Shown here: piece by piece, positions 30,571 to 38,764 of the stretch
How positions within the stretch are numbered: the first letter of the stretch is position 1
How the letters are laid out: the number at the start of each line of letters is the position of its first letter
NCBI RefSeq assembly: GCF_013386765.1
Contig: NZ_JACARE010000018.1
Location: 314,440-378,439 of the forward strand
Source of the DNA: Pseudomonas yamanorum
Lineage (GTDB): Bacteria > Pseudomonadota > Gammaproteobacteria > Pseudomonadales > Pseudomonadaceae
Direction of reading: 5' to 3'
DNA: 64,000 nt
Translations under genes and position numbers: made by a program
The notes under the pieces: model-generated
Told to the model about the DNA's origin: nothing
Seen by the model: the letters and a program-made list of their open reading frames with translations, nothing else
Databases searched by the model: none

Positions 30571-30993
30571 ATGAGCCAGATCACGATCTACCACAACCCC
30601 GAATGCGGCACCTCTCGCAACACCTTGGAGTTGATCCGTAACAGCGGGGAAGAACCGACGGTTATCGAGTACCTGAAGAACCCGCCTGATCGCACCACAC
30701 TTGTCAGACTCATAGAGGATATGGGTATCGGAGTGCGGGCTCTTTTGCGTATCAAAGGCACTCCGTACGAAGAGCTGGGATTGGGCGATGCATCGCTGAC
30801 GAACGAACAGCTCATCGATGCCATGATGGCTCACCCTATCCTCATCAATCGCCCCATCGTCGTGACGCCCTTGGGTACACGCTTGTGTCGTCCGTCAGAG
30901 GCAGTCCTCGACCTTCTACCGCAGGAGCAGCGCGGCAGCTTCGTCAAAGAAGACGGACAAGTCGTCATTGATGAGCACGGTCGCAGAGTCTGA
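30571..30993 (+). CDS. arsC: Arsenate reductase, glutaredoxin-coupled (Spx/ArsC family)
   Basis: A 140-residue ArsC of the thioredoxin-fold, glutathione/glutaredoxin-dependent type. The active-site cysteine is in HNPECGTSRNTLELI (Cys12), and the anion-binding arginines appear in NPPDRTTL and RPIVVTPLGTRLCRP. Its mechanism is unrelated to the two LMW-phosphatase copies, so the operon carries two independent routes of arsenate reduction. It starts 20 bases after arsH with GAGGAAGCGAT upstream. Confidence 0.94.
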   Translation: MSQITIYHNPECGTSRNTLELIRNSGEEPTVIEYLKNPPDRTTLVRLIEDMGIGVRALLRIKGTPYEELGLGDASLTNEQLIDAMMAHPILINRPIVVTPLGTRLCRPSEAVLDLLPQEQRGSFVKEDGQVVIDEHGRRV

Positions 30994-31030
30994 TACGACA
31001 ACGGTGAGGTGCCGCGATTGAGCCTGGAGG

Positions 31031-32104
31031 ATGCTGGTGAGTCAGAATTCGAAACTTGATGTTGTGGTCATTGGCGGTGGTCAATCAGCGCTGACAGTCG
31101 CCTATTTTTTGAAGCGGTCAGGCTTGTCTTACGTGCTGCTCGATGCGGAGTCGGCACCAGGAGGAGCCTGGCGGCATGGCTGGGACTCGCTGCGACTCTT
31201 CTCTCCATCGGCATGGAGCTCGATTGCGGGCTGGCCGATGCCTGCCGTATCAGAAGAAACGCCTCACCGTGATGATGTTATCGACTATCTGACTCTGTAC
31301 GAGCGTCGATATGACTTCCCCATCATCCGATCCACCAGGGTGACCCGTGTCGAAAAAATCGAAGAAGGATTACGGGTTGTCTCCGGGGATAGAAACTGGG
31401 ATGCCAAGGCGGTTATCAGTGCAACAGGCACCTGGAGCCGCCCATTTACCCCTAGCTATGCCGGACAGGAGTTGTTCGTACGGCAGCAGCTTCATTCCGC
31501 TCATTACGTTGGGCCGAATGAGTTTGAGGGGAAAACCGTCCTTGTCGTGGGTGGTGGCAACTCGGGAGCCCAGATTTACGCCGAGGTTTCTAAAGTGGCT
31601 CAGGCAATCTGGGTAACTCAAAAGGCTCCAAAGTTTCTACCTGATGAGGTTGATGGGCGCGTCCTGTTCGAACGAGCTACTGCTCGATTGAAGGCGCAAC
31701 AGGAAGGTGTGGAGCCTGAACAACCCGCTGGGGGGCTGGGCGACATCGTAATGGTGCCATCGGTGAAGGACGCTCGTGAACGCGGTGTATTGAGCGCAGT
31801 ACGGCCATTCACGCACTTCACTTCAACAGGCGTTGTTTGGTCATAAGGAGACGAAACAGCGGTGGATGTCGTCATCTGGTGCACTGGGTTTTCTCCAGCG
31901 CTCGACCACCTGGGCAACCTGGGTATCGTTGACGATGACGGTAAAGTCGCCGTGAATGAAAACCGGAGTGTTGCTTCACCTAATCTGTGGCTGGTGGGCT
32001 ACGGCGATTGGACGGGGCTAGCCTCCGCTACATTGATCGGAGTGACCCGCTCCGCTCGAGATGTAGTCAACCAAGTCCAAAGCTATCTCACAAGCGAAGC
32101 CTGA
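31031..32104 (+). pseudogene. arsO: ArsO flavin monooxygenase-like gene with in-frame stop
   Basis: The frame has 357 codons but is broken by TAA at 31844-31846. The first part has the FAD motif [17 protein letters not shown] and the NADPH motif [16 protein letters not shown]; the second part continues in the same frame with [20 protein letters not shown] and [18 protein letters not shown]. All are features of ArsO, a flavin-binding monooxygenase seen in ars operons. Nothing is missing on either side, so this is a single nonsense change. The likely start is GTG 31037, six bases after GGAGG, rather than ATG 31031. Whether any full-length protein is made is unknown. Confidence 0.85.
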
Positions 32105-32137
32105 TGGCTCGCGAAGCAAATCGAGTGCGCCTACTGT

Positions 32138-32683
32138 TTATACGACTTCAAGATCGGGGAAGAGAATAGGCTCCAGTGGCGGAGTTGCCTGGCACAGTCC
32201 GAGCCGCCAGTAGCCGACGTCGTGCCATTTCCCAAGCTTGAAGCCAACCTCCGGATATGTACCGATGTGGACGAATCCCAGCGACTCGTGCAGACCCACA
32301 CTGCCTTCATTGGGCTGAGCAATTCCGGCGTAAGCTGCACGAAAGCACTGTTTTTCAAGGATCGGAAGCAAAGTCTCATAGAGCTCACGGCCAACGCCCT
32401 GACGGCGAGCCGATTCAGCTACGTACACCGTCACGTCCACCGCCCACCGGTAGGCTGGACGTGCGCGGTGCTGGCTGGCATAGGCGTAGCCCTCGATCTC
32501 CCCACCTTCTTCGGCCACTAGGTAGGGATACGTCTGAAGTGTCGTCGCTATCCGCTGAGCAATCTCCTCACCGCTTGGCGGGGTCTCTTCGAATGAGATC
32601 GCCGTGTTCGAAACTATGGGAGCATAAATGCGCTGGATTGCCTGTGCATCTGTAACCACTGCAGCTCGAATTCTGACAGGCAT
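32138..32683 (-). CDS. arsN1: ArsN1/PAT-type GNAT acetyltransferase
   Basis: A 181-residue GNAT of the phosphinothricin acetyltransferase type. It starts VRIRAAVVTDAQAIQRIYAPIV, contains ISFEETPPSGEEI, WAVDVTVYVAESARRQGVGRELYETLLPILEKQ and IAQPNEGSVGLHESLGF, and ends in HDVGYWRL. ArsN1 members acetylate the amino group of arsinothricin, an organoarsenical antibiotic, and many also accept phosphinothricin. Position at the end of an ars block favours ArsN1. It converges on the arsO gene; the gap is short. Confidence 0.82.
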   Translation of the reverse strand: MPVRIRAAVVTDAQAIQRIYAPIVSNTAISFEETPPSGEEIAQRIATTLQTYPYLVAEEGGEIEGYAYASQHRARPAYRWAVDVTVYVAESARRQGVGRELYETLLPILEKQCFRAAYAGIAQPNEGSVGLHESLGFVHIGTYPEVGFKLGKWHDVGYWRLGLCQATPPLEPILFPDLEVV

Positions 32684-32868
32684 GTGAGTCGTCCCTGAAT
32701 AAAAGTTTGAAAATTACCTTTCCCGGATCAGTTTCGCCATTAGCCCATTTGAAAAAAACGAGCTGTGTGAAATCTAAAATTCAGGTCGCAATGCATGTTC
32801 TCAGTTCTGCACCTTCGGCTCATCAAATTCATCGGCTGCATCAACAACGCAGAACACTGTAAGCGTGC

Positions 32869-32901
32869 GCTAAGCGACCCGTCCTGACGGCATCGCTTAG
32901 C
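32869..32901. repeat. Inverted repeat between arsN1 and chrA
   Basis: GCTAAGCGA (32869-32877) and TCGCTTAGC (32893-32901) form a perfect 9-bp stem, extended by CCGTC/GACGG inside. It lies just beyond the chrA stop on the minus strand. There is no adjacent T run, so it is either an atypical transcription end or the trace of a mobile-element end. Confidence 0.5.
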
Positions 32902-32906
32902 CGACC

Positions 32907-34124
32907 TCAAAATAAAATGCTGAGTAACCATCCGATAAGACCTCCCGCCAGGACGACCAACCATGTAGGAACCTTCCAGAACATCAAAGCCACAAGCGCT
33001 ATCAGCGCCAAGCCAAAATCTGTAGGAATCAATATGGCGCTCGTCCAGACTGGGTTATACAAGGCTGCCAGGAGAAGGCCTACAACTGCTGCGTTTACGC
33101 CTGAAAGTGCGGCTTGGGTGCGTAAGCTTTTCCGCAGTTGCTCCCAAAATGGCAACACGCCGATTACGAGCAAGAACGAAGGAGCAAAAATTGCAACGAC
33201 GCACGCGGTAGCCCCGAGCCAACCAGAAGGTTGGGCATTCATGGACGCGCCAAGAAATGCTGCGAAGGTAAAAAGTGGGCCTGGTACGGCCTGTGCTAAG
33301 CCATATCCGGCAAGAAACGTGTCATTGGCTACCCATCCGTTCGGCACGGTCGCCGACTGAAGCAACGGCAGCACAACATGCCCACCTCCGAAAACTAATG
33401 ACCCGGCGCGGAAAAAGGCGTTTACCACAGCTAACGCTTGTGAGGGCCACAACTGAACCAGCAATGGCAGGCCAGCTAACAGGCCGAAGAACAGCAGCAA
33501 CGACACCACACCGACTTTCCTGCTCACCGGTATCGGCAAAGACTCAGTAGTCTGGCTTTGATCGGTTTTGAAGAGCATTAGTCCTATGACGGCACCGAAG
33601 AAAATCACGCCGATCTGCCCCCAAGCATGTGGCCAAAGCATTGCAGCATAAGCCGCAAACACGGCGACGGTTATTCGAGGGGCATCAGTGCAAAGACTAC
33701 GGCCCATTCCCCAGACGGCTTGAGCAACGACAGCCACCGCGACAATTTTAAGACCGTGCAAAAGACCGCTCGGAAACGCGCCTCCCCACGCGGACATACC
33801 CTGAGCGAATAAAACCAAGATTATTGCCGAAGGCAATGTGAAACCTGCCCACGCAGCGACTGCTCCTGGAAATCCGGCACGAGAAAGTCCTATACCTATG
33901 CCAACCTGGCTACTGGCGGGCCCCGGCAAGAATTGGCACAGGGCAATCAAATCCCCATAACTGCGCTCGCTCAGCCATTGGCGTCGGGCAACGAATTCTT
34001 CGCGAAAGTAAGCTAGATGTGCAATCGGGCCTCCGAAAGAAGTGAGACCTAGGCGCAGGAATACCAGAAATACCATCCATGGGGACTCAGTCGTAACACC
34101 CTTTGAACGTCCCTCGGCTGACAA
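32907..34124 (-). CDS. chrA: Chromate transporter ChrA
   Basis: A 405-residue inner-membrane protein of the CHR family, two-domain (long) form. Each half has the family signature: LRLGLTSFGGPIAHLAYFREEFV and LCQFLPGPASSQVGIGIG in the first, and FRAGSLVFGGGHVVLPLLQ and AVPGPLFTFAAFLG in the second. It exports chromate using the membrane potential. It is transcribed separately from the ars genes and is followed by the inverted repeat at 32869. No chrB regulator is present. Confidence 0.94.
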   Translation of the reverse strand: MSAEGRSKGVTTESPWMVFLVFLRLGLTSFGGPIAHLAYFREEFVARRQWLSERSYGDLIALCQFLPGPASSQVGIGIGLSRAGFPGAVAAWAGFTLPSAIILVLFAQGMSAWGGAFPSGLLHGLKIVAVAVVAQAVWGMGRSLCTDAPRITVAVFAAYAAMLWPHAWGQIGVIFFGAVIGLMLFKTDQSQTTESLPIPVSRKVGVVSLLLFFGLLAGLPLLVQLWPSQALAVVNAFFRAGSLVFGGGHVVLPLLQSATVPNGWVANDTFLAGYGLAQAVPGPLFTFAAFLGASMNAQPSGWLGATACVVAIFAPSFLLVIGVLPFWEQLRKSLRTQAALSGVNAAVVGLLLAALYNPVWTSAILIPTDFGLALIALVALMFWKVPTWLVVLAGGLIGWLLSILF

Positions 34125-34267
34125 GATTCGTTACTCCCCACATGACTGCTATAGAACACCAAATACGACGGCCTCCCTCACCGGCATATCTCGGCTTCGA
34201 TATGCCGTCGCACACTGTATCGTGATCCTAACGACAAAATGATGGCACTTCGTTAGACGGTGCTCCT

Positions 34268-34302
34268 ACAGCAGAAATTCTGATGGAGAGAAATTCTGCT
34301 GT
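34268..34302. terminator. Hairpin after nhaA
   Basis: ACAGCAGAAATT (34268-34279) pairs with AAATTCTGCTGT (34291-34302), 11 of 12 positions, downstream of the nhaA stop on the minus strand. The T run is weak, so termination is probable but not certain. Confidence 0.5.
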
Positions 34303-34317
34303 CAGCTCATTTTCTAA

Positions 34318-35520
34318 TCACCTCGATAGAGTGGCTGTGGCAACGGCAGGCGCAGCGCTGCGACGCAAAATCAGGACTCCACCGATTGCAGCCAAGGTCG
34401 AACCGATCAACACGCCGACTTTTACCTCGTCAATCAGGTGAGCTGATCCAGCAAACGCCAAGTTGCCAATGAACAGGCTCATGGTGAAGCCGATGCCACA
34501 CAGGAGCGCAACGCCGTAAAGCTGTGCCCAATTGCTGCCTTCTGGTAGTTTGGCCAGGCCCATACGAATGGCAAGAGCAGCCAATAGGAAGATGCCAATC
34601 TGCTTGCCCACCAACAAGCCCAGCGCAACACCCAGAGGAACCGGATCGACTAGGTTCTCCATGGAAATACCTGCCAGTGAAACGCCCGCATTGGCGAAGC
34701 CGAAAATCGGCACCACAGCGAACGCAACCCACATGTGCAGCTTTTCCTCCAGGAATAGCAGTGGAGACCGGGCTTCCTCTTCAGGCTTGCCCATTGGGAC
34801 GCACAGAGCTACAGCGACACCCGCAAGGGTGGCATGCACTCCCGACTGCAGCACGAAGAACCACAGCACACCGCCGACCAGCAAATAAGGGAATAATCGT
34901 CTGACGCCCAATCGATTCATTGCGATCAGAATGACCAGGGTTACGAGCGATGCCAGCAACATCGGCATGGAAAGACCGGTGGTGTAGAAAAAGGCGATGA
35001 TGACTACAGCACCCAGGTCGTCAATGATCGCCAAGGCGGCGAGGAAGACCTTCAGCGACGTAGGGACTCGCTTACCTAGGAGCGACAAGACGCCCAGGGC
35101 GAACGCGATGTCGGTAGCGGCAGGGATAGCCCACCCCTTCAAGGTCTCAGAATTCCCCCAGTTGATTGCGATGTAGATCAGCGCAGGCACCACCATGCCG
35201 CCTATAGCACCAAATCCCGGCAAGGCACGCTGGCCCCAAGTGGATAGCCCGCCTGCCAGAACCTCCCTTTTGATCTCAAGGCCGACCATCAGGAAGAAGA
35301 TAGCCATCAGGCCATCATTGACCCAATGCTCCACAGACATGCCCAGCCAGACACTGTGCAAGGCGGCAAAATAACCTTGCGAGAGAGGCGAGTTAGCCAC
35401 AATTAAGGCCGCGAGTGCTGCGCCCATCAGTACGAGACCGCCAGCGGATTCCGACGATAGGAAGCGAGCCAGGATCGCGGCTGCTCTAGGGGTTTCTGCG
35501 GGAGTTCTGCTGTGAGTCAT
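34318..35520 (-). CDS. nhaA: Na+/H+ antiporter NhaA
   Basis: About 400 residues from ATG 35520 (preceded by AAGGACACTG); an in-frame ATG at 35544 is weaker. NhaA features are clear: [50 protein letters not shown] and [22 protein letters not shown], the last two containing the aspartates of the transport site. It exchanges Na+ for protons at the inner membrane. NhaA genes are among those reported with fluoride riboswitches, and the gene sits in line behind crcB-DUF190-ppa, so it probably supports fluoride resistance or pH control. A 310-base gap separates it from ppa. Confidence 0.93.
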   Translation of the reverse strand: MTHSRTPAETPRAAAILARFLSSESAGGLVLMGAALAALIVANSPLSQGYFAALHSVWLGMSVEHWVNDGLMAIFFLMVGLEIKREVLAGGLSTWGQRALPGFGAIGGMVVPALIYIAINWGNSETLKGWAIPAATDIAFALGVLSLLGKRVPTSLKVFLAALAIIDDLGAVVIIAFFYTTGLSMPMLLASLVTLVILIAMNRLGVRRLFPYLLVGGVLWFFVLQSGVHATLAGVAVALCVPMGKPEEEARSPLLFLEEKLHMWVAFAVVPIFGFANAGVSLAGISMENLVDPVPLGVALGLLVGKQIGIFLLAALAIRMGLAKLPEGSNWAQLYGVALLCGIGFTMSLFIGNLAFAGSAHLIDEVKVGVLIGSTLAAIGGVLILRRSAAPAVATATLSR

Positions 35521-35830
35521 CAGTGTCCTTACGCTTTGATCCAAAGCGATTATTTTAACATCCGAGGTTTACCAACGCGGCAGGGCACATAGCCTGTAAC
35601 GATTTACACCAAGCCCTAATCAGCCTCCAGCCTGTTCCCCGGCAGAGGCTCGCTCACGAAACTCAGGAGCACGCTCCAAGCGCATATCCTCAATAGGCGA
35701 GCGAACATTGATCATTCCTTACAGGCGTGTGGTTCCCCGGATATTTGATGATTGAAGCAACTGAAACCCACCATAAATGCCCGCACCTCAGCGCGATCCT
35801 CCGACTGTGGCATTTCAATCTGGAGTAAGC
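35521..35830. other. Gap between ppa and nhaA
   Basis: About 310 bases on the minus-strand path from ppa to nhaA. I see no second fluoride aptamer, no gene and no clear terminator, so read-through from the riboswitch promoter remains possible. Confidence 0.4.
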
Positions 35831-36367
35831 CTATTTGGGGATATACGCTGCTACCGACTTGCGAATTTCTTCCCGCGCTTCATCCGCGCTCCCCCAACGC
35901 CCCATCTTCACCCACTTACCCGGCTCCAGTGCCTTGTAGTTTTCGAAAAAATGCTGGATCTGTGCGAGGAGTAACGCAGGGAGGTCTGAGCACTCCTTTA
36001 CATCGCTGTACATTGAGCTGAGTTTTTCATGAGGCACTGCGATCACCTTGGCATCCGCACCAGCTTCGTCCGTCATGTACATCACACCCACCGGGCGACT
36101 GCGGATGACAACGCCAGGTGAGACGGGATAAGGGCAAACCACCAGGACGTCCAGCGGATCACCATCGTCGCTCAGCGTGTTCGGGATAAACCCGTAGTTG
36201 GCCGGATAGAACATCGGTGTGCTGAGGAAGCGGTCAACGAAGATCTGCCCACTTGGCTTGTCCACTTCGTACTTGATCGGAGTGTGGTTTGCAGGAATCT
36301 CGATAACGGTGAAAAAGTCATCGGGGATGGCTTTGCCAGCTGGGATGTCCGCGTAGCTCATGTTCAT
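35831..36367 (-). CDS. ppa: Inorganic pyrophosphatase, family I
   Basis: A 178-residue soluble pyrophosphatase. The metal-binding core is visible in [15 protein letters not shown] (D-x-D-x-x-D), with [17 protein letters not shown] near the N-terminus and a C-terminal [16 protein letters not shown]. It hydrolyses pyrophosphate to phosphate. Fluoride is a potent inhibitor of this enzyme, so an extra copy under a fluoride riboswitch can compensate. The start overlaps the stop of the DUF190 gene (ATGA). Confidence 0.95.
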   Translation of the reverse strand: MNMSYADIPAGKAIPDDFFTVIEIPANHTPIKYEVDKPSGQIFVDRFLSTPMFYPANYGFIPNTLSDDGDPLDVLVVCPYPVSPGVVIRSRPVGVMYMTDEAGADAKVIAVPHEKLSSMYSDVKECSDLPALLLAQIQHFFENYKALEPGKWVKMGRWGSADEAREEIRKSVAAYIPK

Positions 36368-36717
36368 AGCTCCGAAGTTGTGGAGGGGGCTGCGCTGGAA
36401 GGCGTTTTTCCAAGGGTGCCCATCTCGATTGGCGTCTTAGTGAAAAACACCGATATCTCCTCGGAGTCCAGTCGTGTGAACAACCGTTCTGCCTCATCTT
36501 CCGTGATTGCCAAGCGAATCTCCGTGGGTTGATCCGCCAGCTCAAAAAAGTGCGATGAATGCAGTTTTCCGGTGTGCCCAAACCCTTCGATTCCAGTGCA
36601 GAGCGTGGCGCCTCGCAAACCCATTTCTTTAGCCACGTCGACGATCCATTCGCCTAGCATCTTTCCCTGATAGCGACGGTTTTGTTGAGTAAAGAAAACG
36701 ACCATAAAGCCTTTCAT
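36364..36717 (-). CDS. DUF190 protein of the fluoride operon
   Basis: About 117 residues from ATG 36717, which follows GAGGAGATCGA; an upstream frame to 36741 overlaps crcB. Features of the DUF190 family: [42 protein letters not shown] and [17 protein letters not shown], a PII-like ferredoxin fold. DUF190 genes are often next to crcB in fluoride operons, suggesting a regulatory partner of the channel, but the function is unproven. It lies between crcB and ppa with 10 and minus 4 bases spacing. Confidence 0.85.
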   Translation of the reverse strand: MKGFMVVFFTQQNRRYQGKMLGEWIVDVAKEMGLRGATLCTGIEGFGHTGKLHSSHFFELADQPTEIRLAITEDEAERLFTRLDSEEISVFFTKTPIEMGTLGKTPSSAAPSTTSEL

Positions 36718-36727
36718 TTCGATCTCC

Positions 36728-37111
36728 TCAGCGAGTACCAATCATTTGGTAGGACAGAAGCCCGGCAGCAGTCATCGCTAACGAACCTACGACGTGCAAC
36801 GAAATTGAGCCGAGCGCCCAGAGCAGTCTGCCTTCCTGAATCAAGGCAACCGTTTCGGCTGAAAATGTGGAAAAGGTGGTAAGCCCACCACAGAAGCCCG
36901 TGATGATCAGGAGACGCCACTCTGGGCTTAGGGTCGGAGATGCGGCCAAGAAGGCGATGGCCAAGCCGATGATGTAACCCCCAACCATGTTCGCGACCAC
37001 AGTACCTGGAGGAATCGTTGGGAACAGAGCATTCAGCTTCATCCCCAAGAGCCAACGCAACCAAGCTCCAAGTGAAGCGCCAACAGCGATGACGATTAAT
37101 GACTTCAGCAT
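36728..37111 (-). CDS. crcB: Fluoride channel CrcB (Fluc)
   Basis: A 127-residue small membrane protein with four hydrophobic segments, the size of Fluc channels that export F- as dual-topology dimers. Family signatures: [17 protein letters not shown] near the N-terminus, [18 protein letters not shown] (with the pore asparagine) and [19 protein letters not shown], where the TTFSTF track lines the pore. It is the first gene behind the fluoride riboswitch. Confidence 0.96.
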   Translation of the reverse strand: MLKSLIVIAVGASLGAWLRWLLGMKLNALFPTIPPGTVVANMVGGYIIGLAIAFLAASPTLSPEWRLLIITGFCGGLTTFSTFSAETVALIQEGRLLWALGSISLHVVGSLAMTAAGLLSYQMIGTR

Positions 37112-37254
37112 GGCGAGCCCACCTCATCAGACCTGAATGGAATAACAGGCGGAGGGCAGGTGCAGAGAAGAAATCGAGACTCGAAGGGTAAGATCATATC
37201 CTGTCCTAAATTGGAGGACAGGGAGGCACACCTACGCACCCTGTCCAGGGTTCA

Positions 37255-37302
37255 CGTAGGCATCATCAGCACGAAGGCGGTTAAAGGAGGAATGCCATCT
37301 CC
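37255..37302 (-). ncRNA. Fluoride riboswitch (crcB motif) upstream of crcB
   Basis: On the minus strand, GGAGATGGCATTCCTCC (37302-37286) is followed by TTTAACCGCC and then CTGATGATGCCTACG ending at 37255. This matches the order of the fluoride aptamer: GG.GATG..GT/AT.CTCC stem-loop, linker AACCGCC and the 3' CTGATG..GCCTACG segment. Its 3' CCTACG can also pair with CGTAGG 24 bases downstream (37227-37232), forming an alternative hairpin that is a plausible expression platform. Downstream genes encode fluoride export and a fluoride-sensitive enzyme. Confidence 0.93.
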
Positions 37303-37446
37303 TGTTCTGATCCTATAGCATCAGCGCCAATGGCATCAAGAGCAGTTACACGCGAGCGATCTGAAGGCCCCTTCGGCCAGGCAAGATGGTTGATCAATGA
37401 TCCAGGCAGGGGTCGACCCTTCGCCCAACCAGATTAGTTGGCGCGT

Positions 37447-37782
37447 CTACATCGATTTAACCGATACCACTTCCACATACTTGTACTTTTTCCTAGCAGC
37501 CTTCACAGCCTCCTGCTCAGCAAGCAACGAGCTCAACGTGTCGGCCTCGTGGATAAACTCATGCATCTTCCCCTCGAATTCGTTTCCAACCCGAAGCGTG
37601 ACCTTCAGCCTAGGCGTAAATGCTTTTGCCACTTTCTTCTTCGCTGCTGGAGCGACCAGCGGTTTGGCGAGCACAACTTCTTCCACGGGCTCCGGCACTA
37701 GCGACGTAGAAACTTGCTCCTCTGGCTGAGGTGTGCCGAAAAGGGCATGACGCATTTCTTCTTCAGTTAAATCAGAGCTCAT
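37447..37782 (-). CDS. Hypothetical protein, unknown function
   Basis: About 111 residues from ATG 37782 (MSSDLTEEEMRHALFG); an upstream frame to 37869 lacks support. A proline- and valine-rich linker (STSLVPEPVEEVVLAKPLVAPAAKKK) separates an acidic N-terminus from a C-terminal block, FTPRLKVTLRVGNEFEGKMHEF, ending in a lysine-rich helix. I recognise no catalytic motif. Proteins of this look occur in Pseudomonas plasmids and islands. It ends close to the 3' end of the divergent fluoride leader and follows the gene at 37866-38231, which overlaps nothing. Confidence 0.55.
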   Translation of the reverse strand: MSSDLTEEEMRHALFGTPQPEEQVSTSLVPEPVEEVVLAKPLVAPAAKKKVAKAFTPRLKVTLRVGNEFEGKMHEFIHEADTLSSLLAEQEAVKAARKKYKYVEVVSVKSM

Positions 37783-37865
37783 AGAACATCTCAAAGGGAC
37801 GCATTTCGCTGGGCAAGTTCTAATAGGATTGTTGCTGACCGGTGTTCGGGGAGCCTGCGGAGACG

Positions 37866-38231
37866 TCAAATCCCCAATTCGATTTCAATACAAGAGCCTC
37901 GCAAGGCTCGCGAAAGCTGCGCCTTTGGCAGCAGTGTAATGAGCCCATCAACTAAGTTGCTAGCGTGACGAGCGTACAGCGTGACTGTGCCTGCATCAGG
38001 CGTTCGACCTGGCACGATGGCACCTACCCGCTGCTGGGCAATTTTCAGTATGCTCAAGACGTCCTGACTCACCTCATTGTTGGACAGGTGTTCAACCAAT
38101 GGTCTGGGTGGAGGGGCGGCGCGGCTCCACATTTCTATGACCGCTTGGAGGAGTCCGTCTGAGCCAAGATGCTCGAGGGCCATTTCCCATAGCTGACCTT
38201 CCTGCGCCATATCCAGGCGAGCCCTAGTCAT
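37866..38231 (-). CDS. Hypothetical protein, unknown function
   Basis: A 121-residue helical protein (MAQEGQLWEMALEHLGSDGLLQAVIEMWSRA, then LSILKIAQQRVGAIVPG). I do not recognise it. Its start is only 16 bases from the divergent DEDD exonuclease-like gene, so the two genes must share or overlap promoters. The start could be the ATG at 38231 or 38210. Confidence 0.5.
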   Translation of the reverse strand: MTRARLDMAQEGQLWEMALEHLGSDGLLQAVIEMWSRAAPPPRPLVEHLSNNEVSQDVLSILKIAQQRVGAIVPGRTPDAGTVTLYARHASNLVDGLITLLPKAQLSRALRGSCIEIELGI

Positions 38232-38247
38232 TACGGAGTTCTAACAA

Positions 38248-38715
38248 GTGAGGCTCTTTCTTGATTGCGAGTTTTCCCAGCTCTCGGCGGCTGCGAAGCT
38301 GATATCACTCGCATTGGTGGCTGAGGATGGGCGCGAATTCTACGTGGAATTGCTCGATGCTTGGCAAGAAGAAGACTGCAGTGATTTCGTTAAGGAAATC
38401 GTGCTTCCGCAGCTGTGGGGTGGGAGCTACGCATTGCCCATTGTTGAAGCCAGGATGTCGCTGCTCAGGTTTCTGACGTCGTTCAAAAAGGAGGTCGAGA
38501 TCGTCACTGATGCTCCCCAGTACGACTGGGAGCTTTTTTGCGATCTAGTCTATGACGGCGGGCGATGGCCCAGAATCGTTCGTAACTTTCCTACTGACGC
38601 AACGACACTTACTCCGACTAGCGAGGGTAAGGAACTGCCTCACCACGCCTTGCTCGACGCCAGGATTATTGCCGGCATGTTTGCGCCAATGTACCGAGGG
38701 AACGGGTTATCCTGA
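38248..38715 (+). CDS. DEDD-type 3'-5' exonuclease-like protein
   Basis: A 155-residue protein starting at GTG 38248 after GGAGTTCTAACAA. It has the layout of a Rv2179c-like DEDDh exonuclease: LFLDCEFSQL (DxE near residues 6-8), IVTDAPQYDWELF (second acidic site) and ELPHHALLDARIIAGM (H...D). Such enzymes cut RNA or DNA from the 3' end using two metal ions. A second, unrelated nuclease-like gene follows 50 bases downstream. Substrate unknown; the family is common in phages and mobile elements, so a role in defence is only inferred. Confidence 0.7.
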   Translation: MRLFLDCEFSQLSAAAKLISLALVAEDGREFYVELLDAWQEEDCSDFVKEIVLPQLWGGSYALPIVEARMSLLRFLTSFKKEVEIVTDAPQYDWELFCDLVYDGGRWPRIVRNFPTDATTLTPTSEGKELPHHALLDARIIAGMFAPMYRGNGLS

Positions 38716-38764
38716 TCAGAGCACGGATCAACCATTTGGATTGGGCTGAAGAGTGGGGCGAAGC

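Noticed and set aside
32869..32901. Terminal inverted repeat of a transposon
   Set aside because: The 9-bp stem is a single palindrome without a transposase gene or a second distant copy.
34268..34302. End of an insertion sequence
   Set aside because: It is a simple hairpin behind nhaA, and no transposase gene is present nearby.
35521..35830. Second fluoride riboswitch in front of nhaA
   Set aside because: No GGnGATG/AACCGCC/CTGATG order is found in this gap on the relevant strand.
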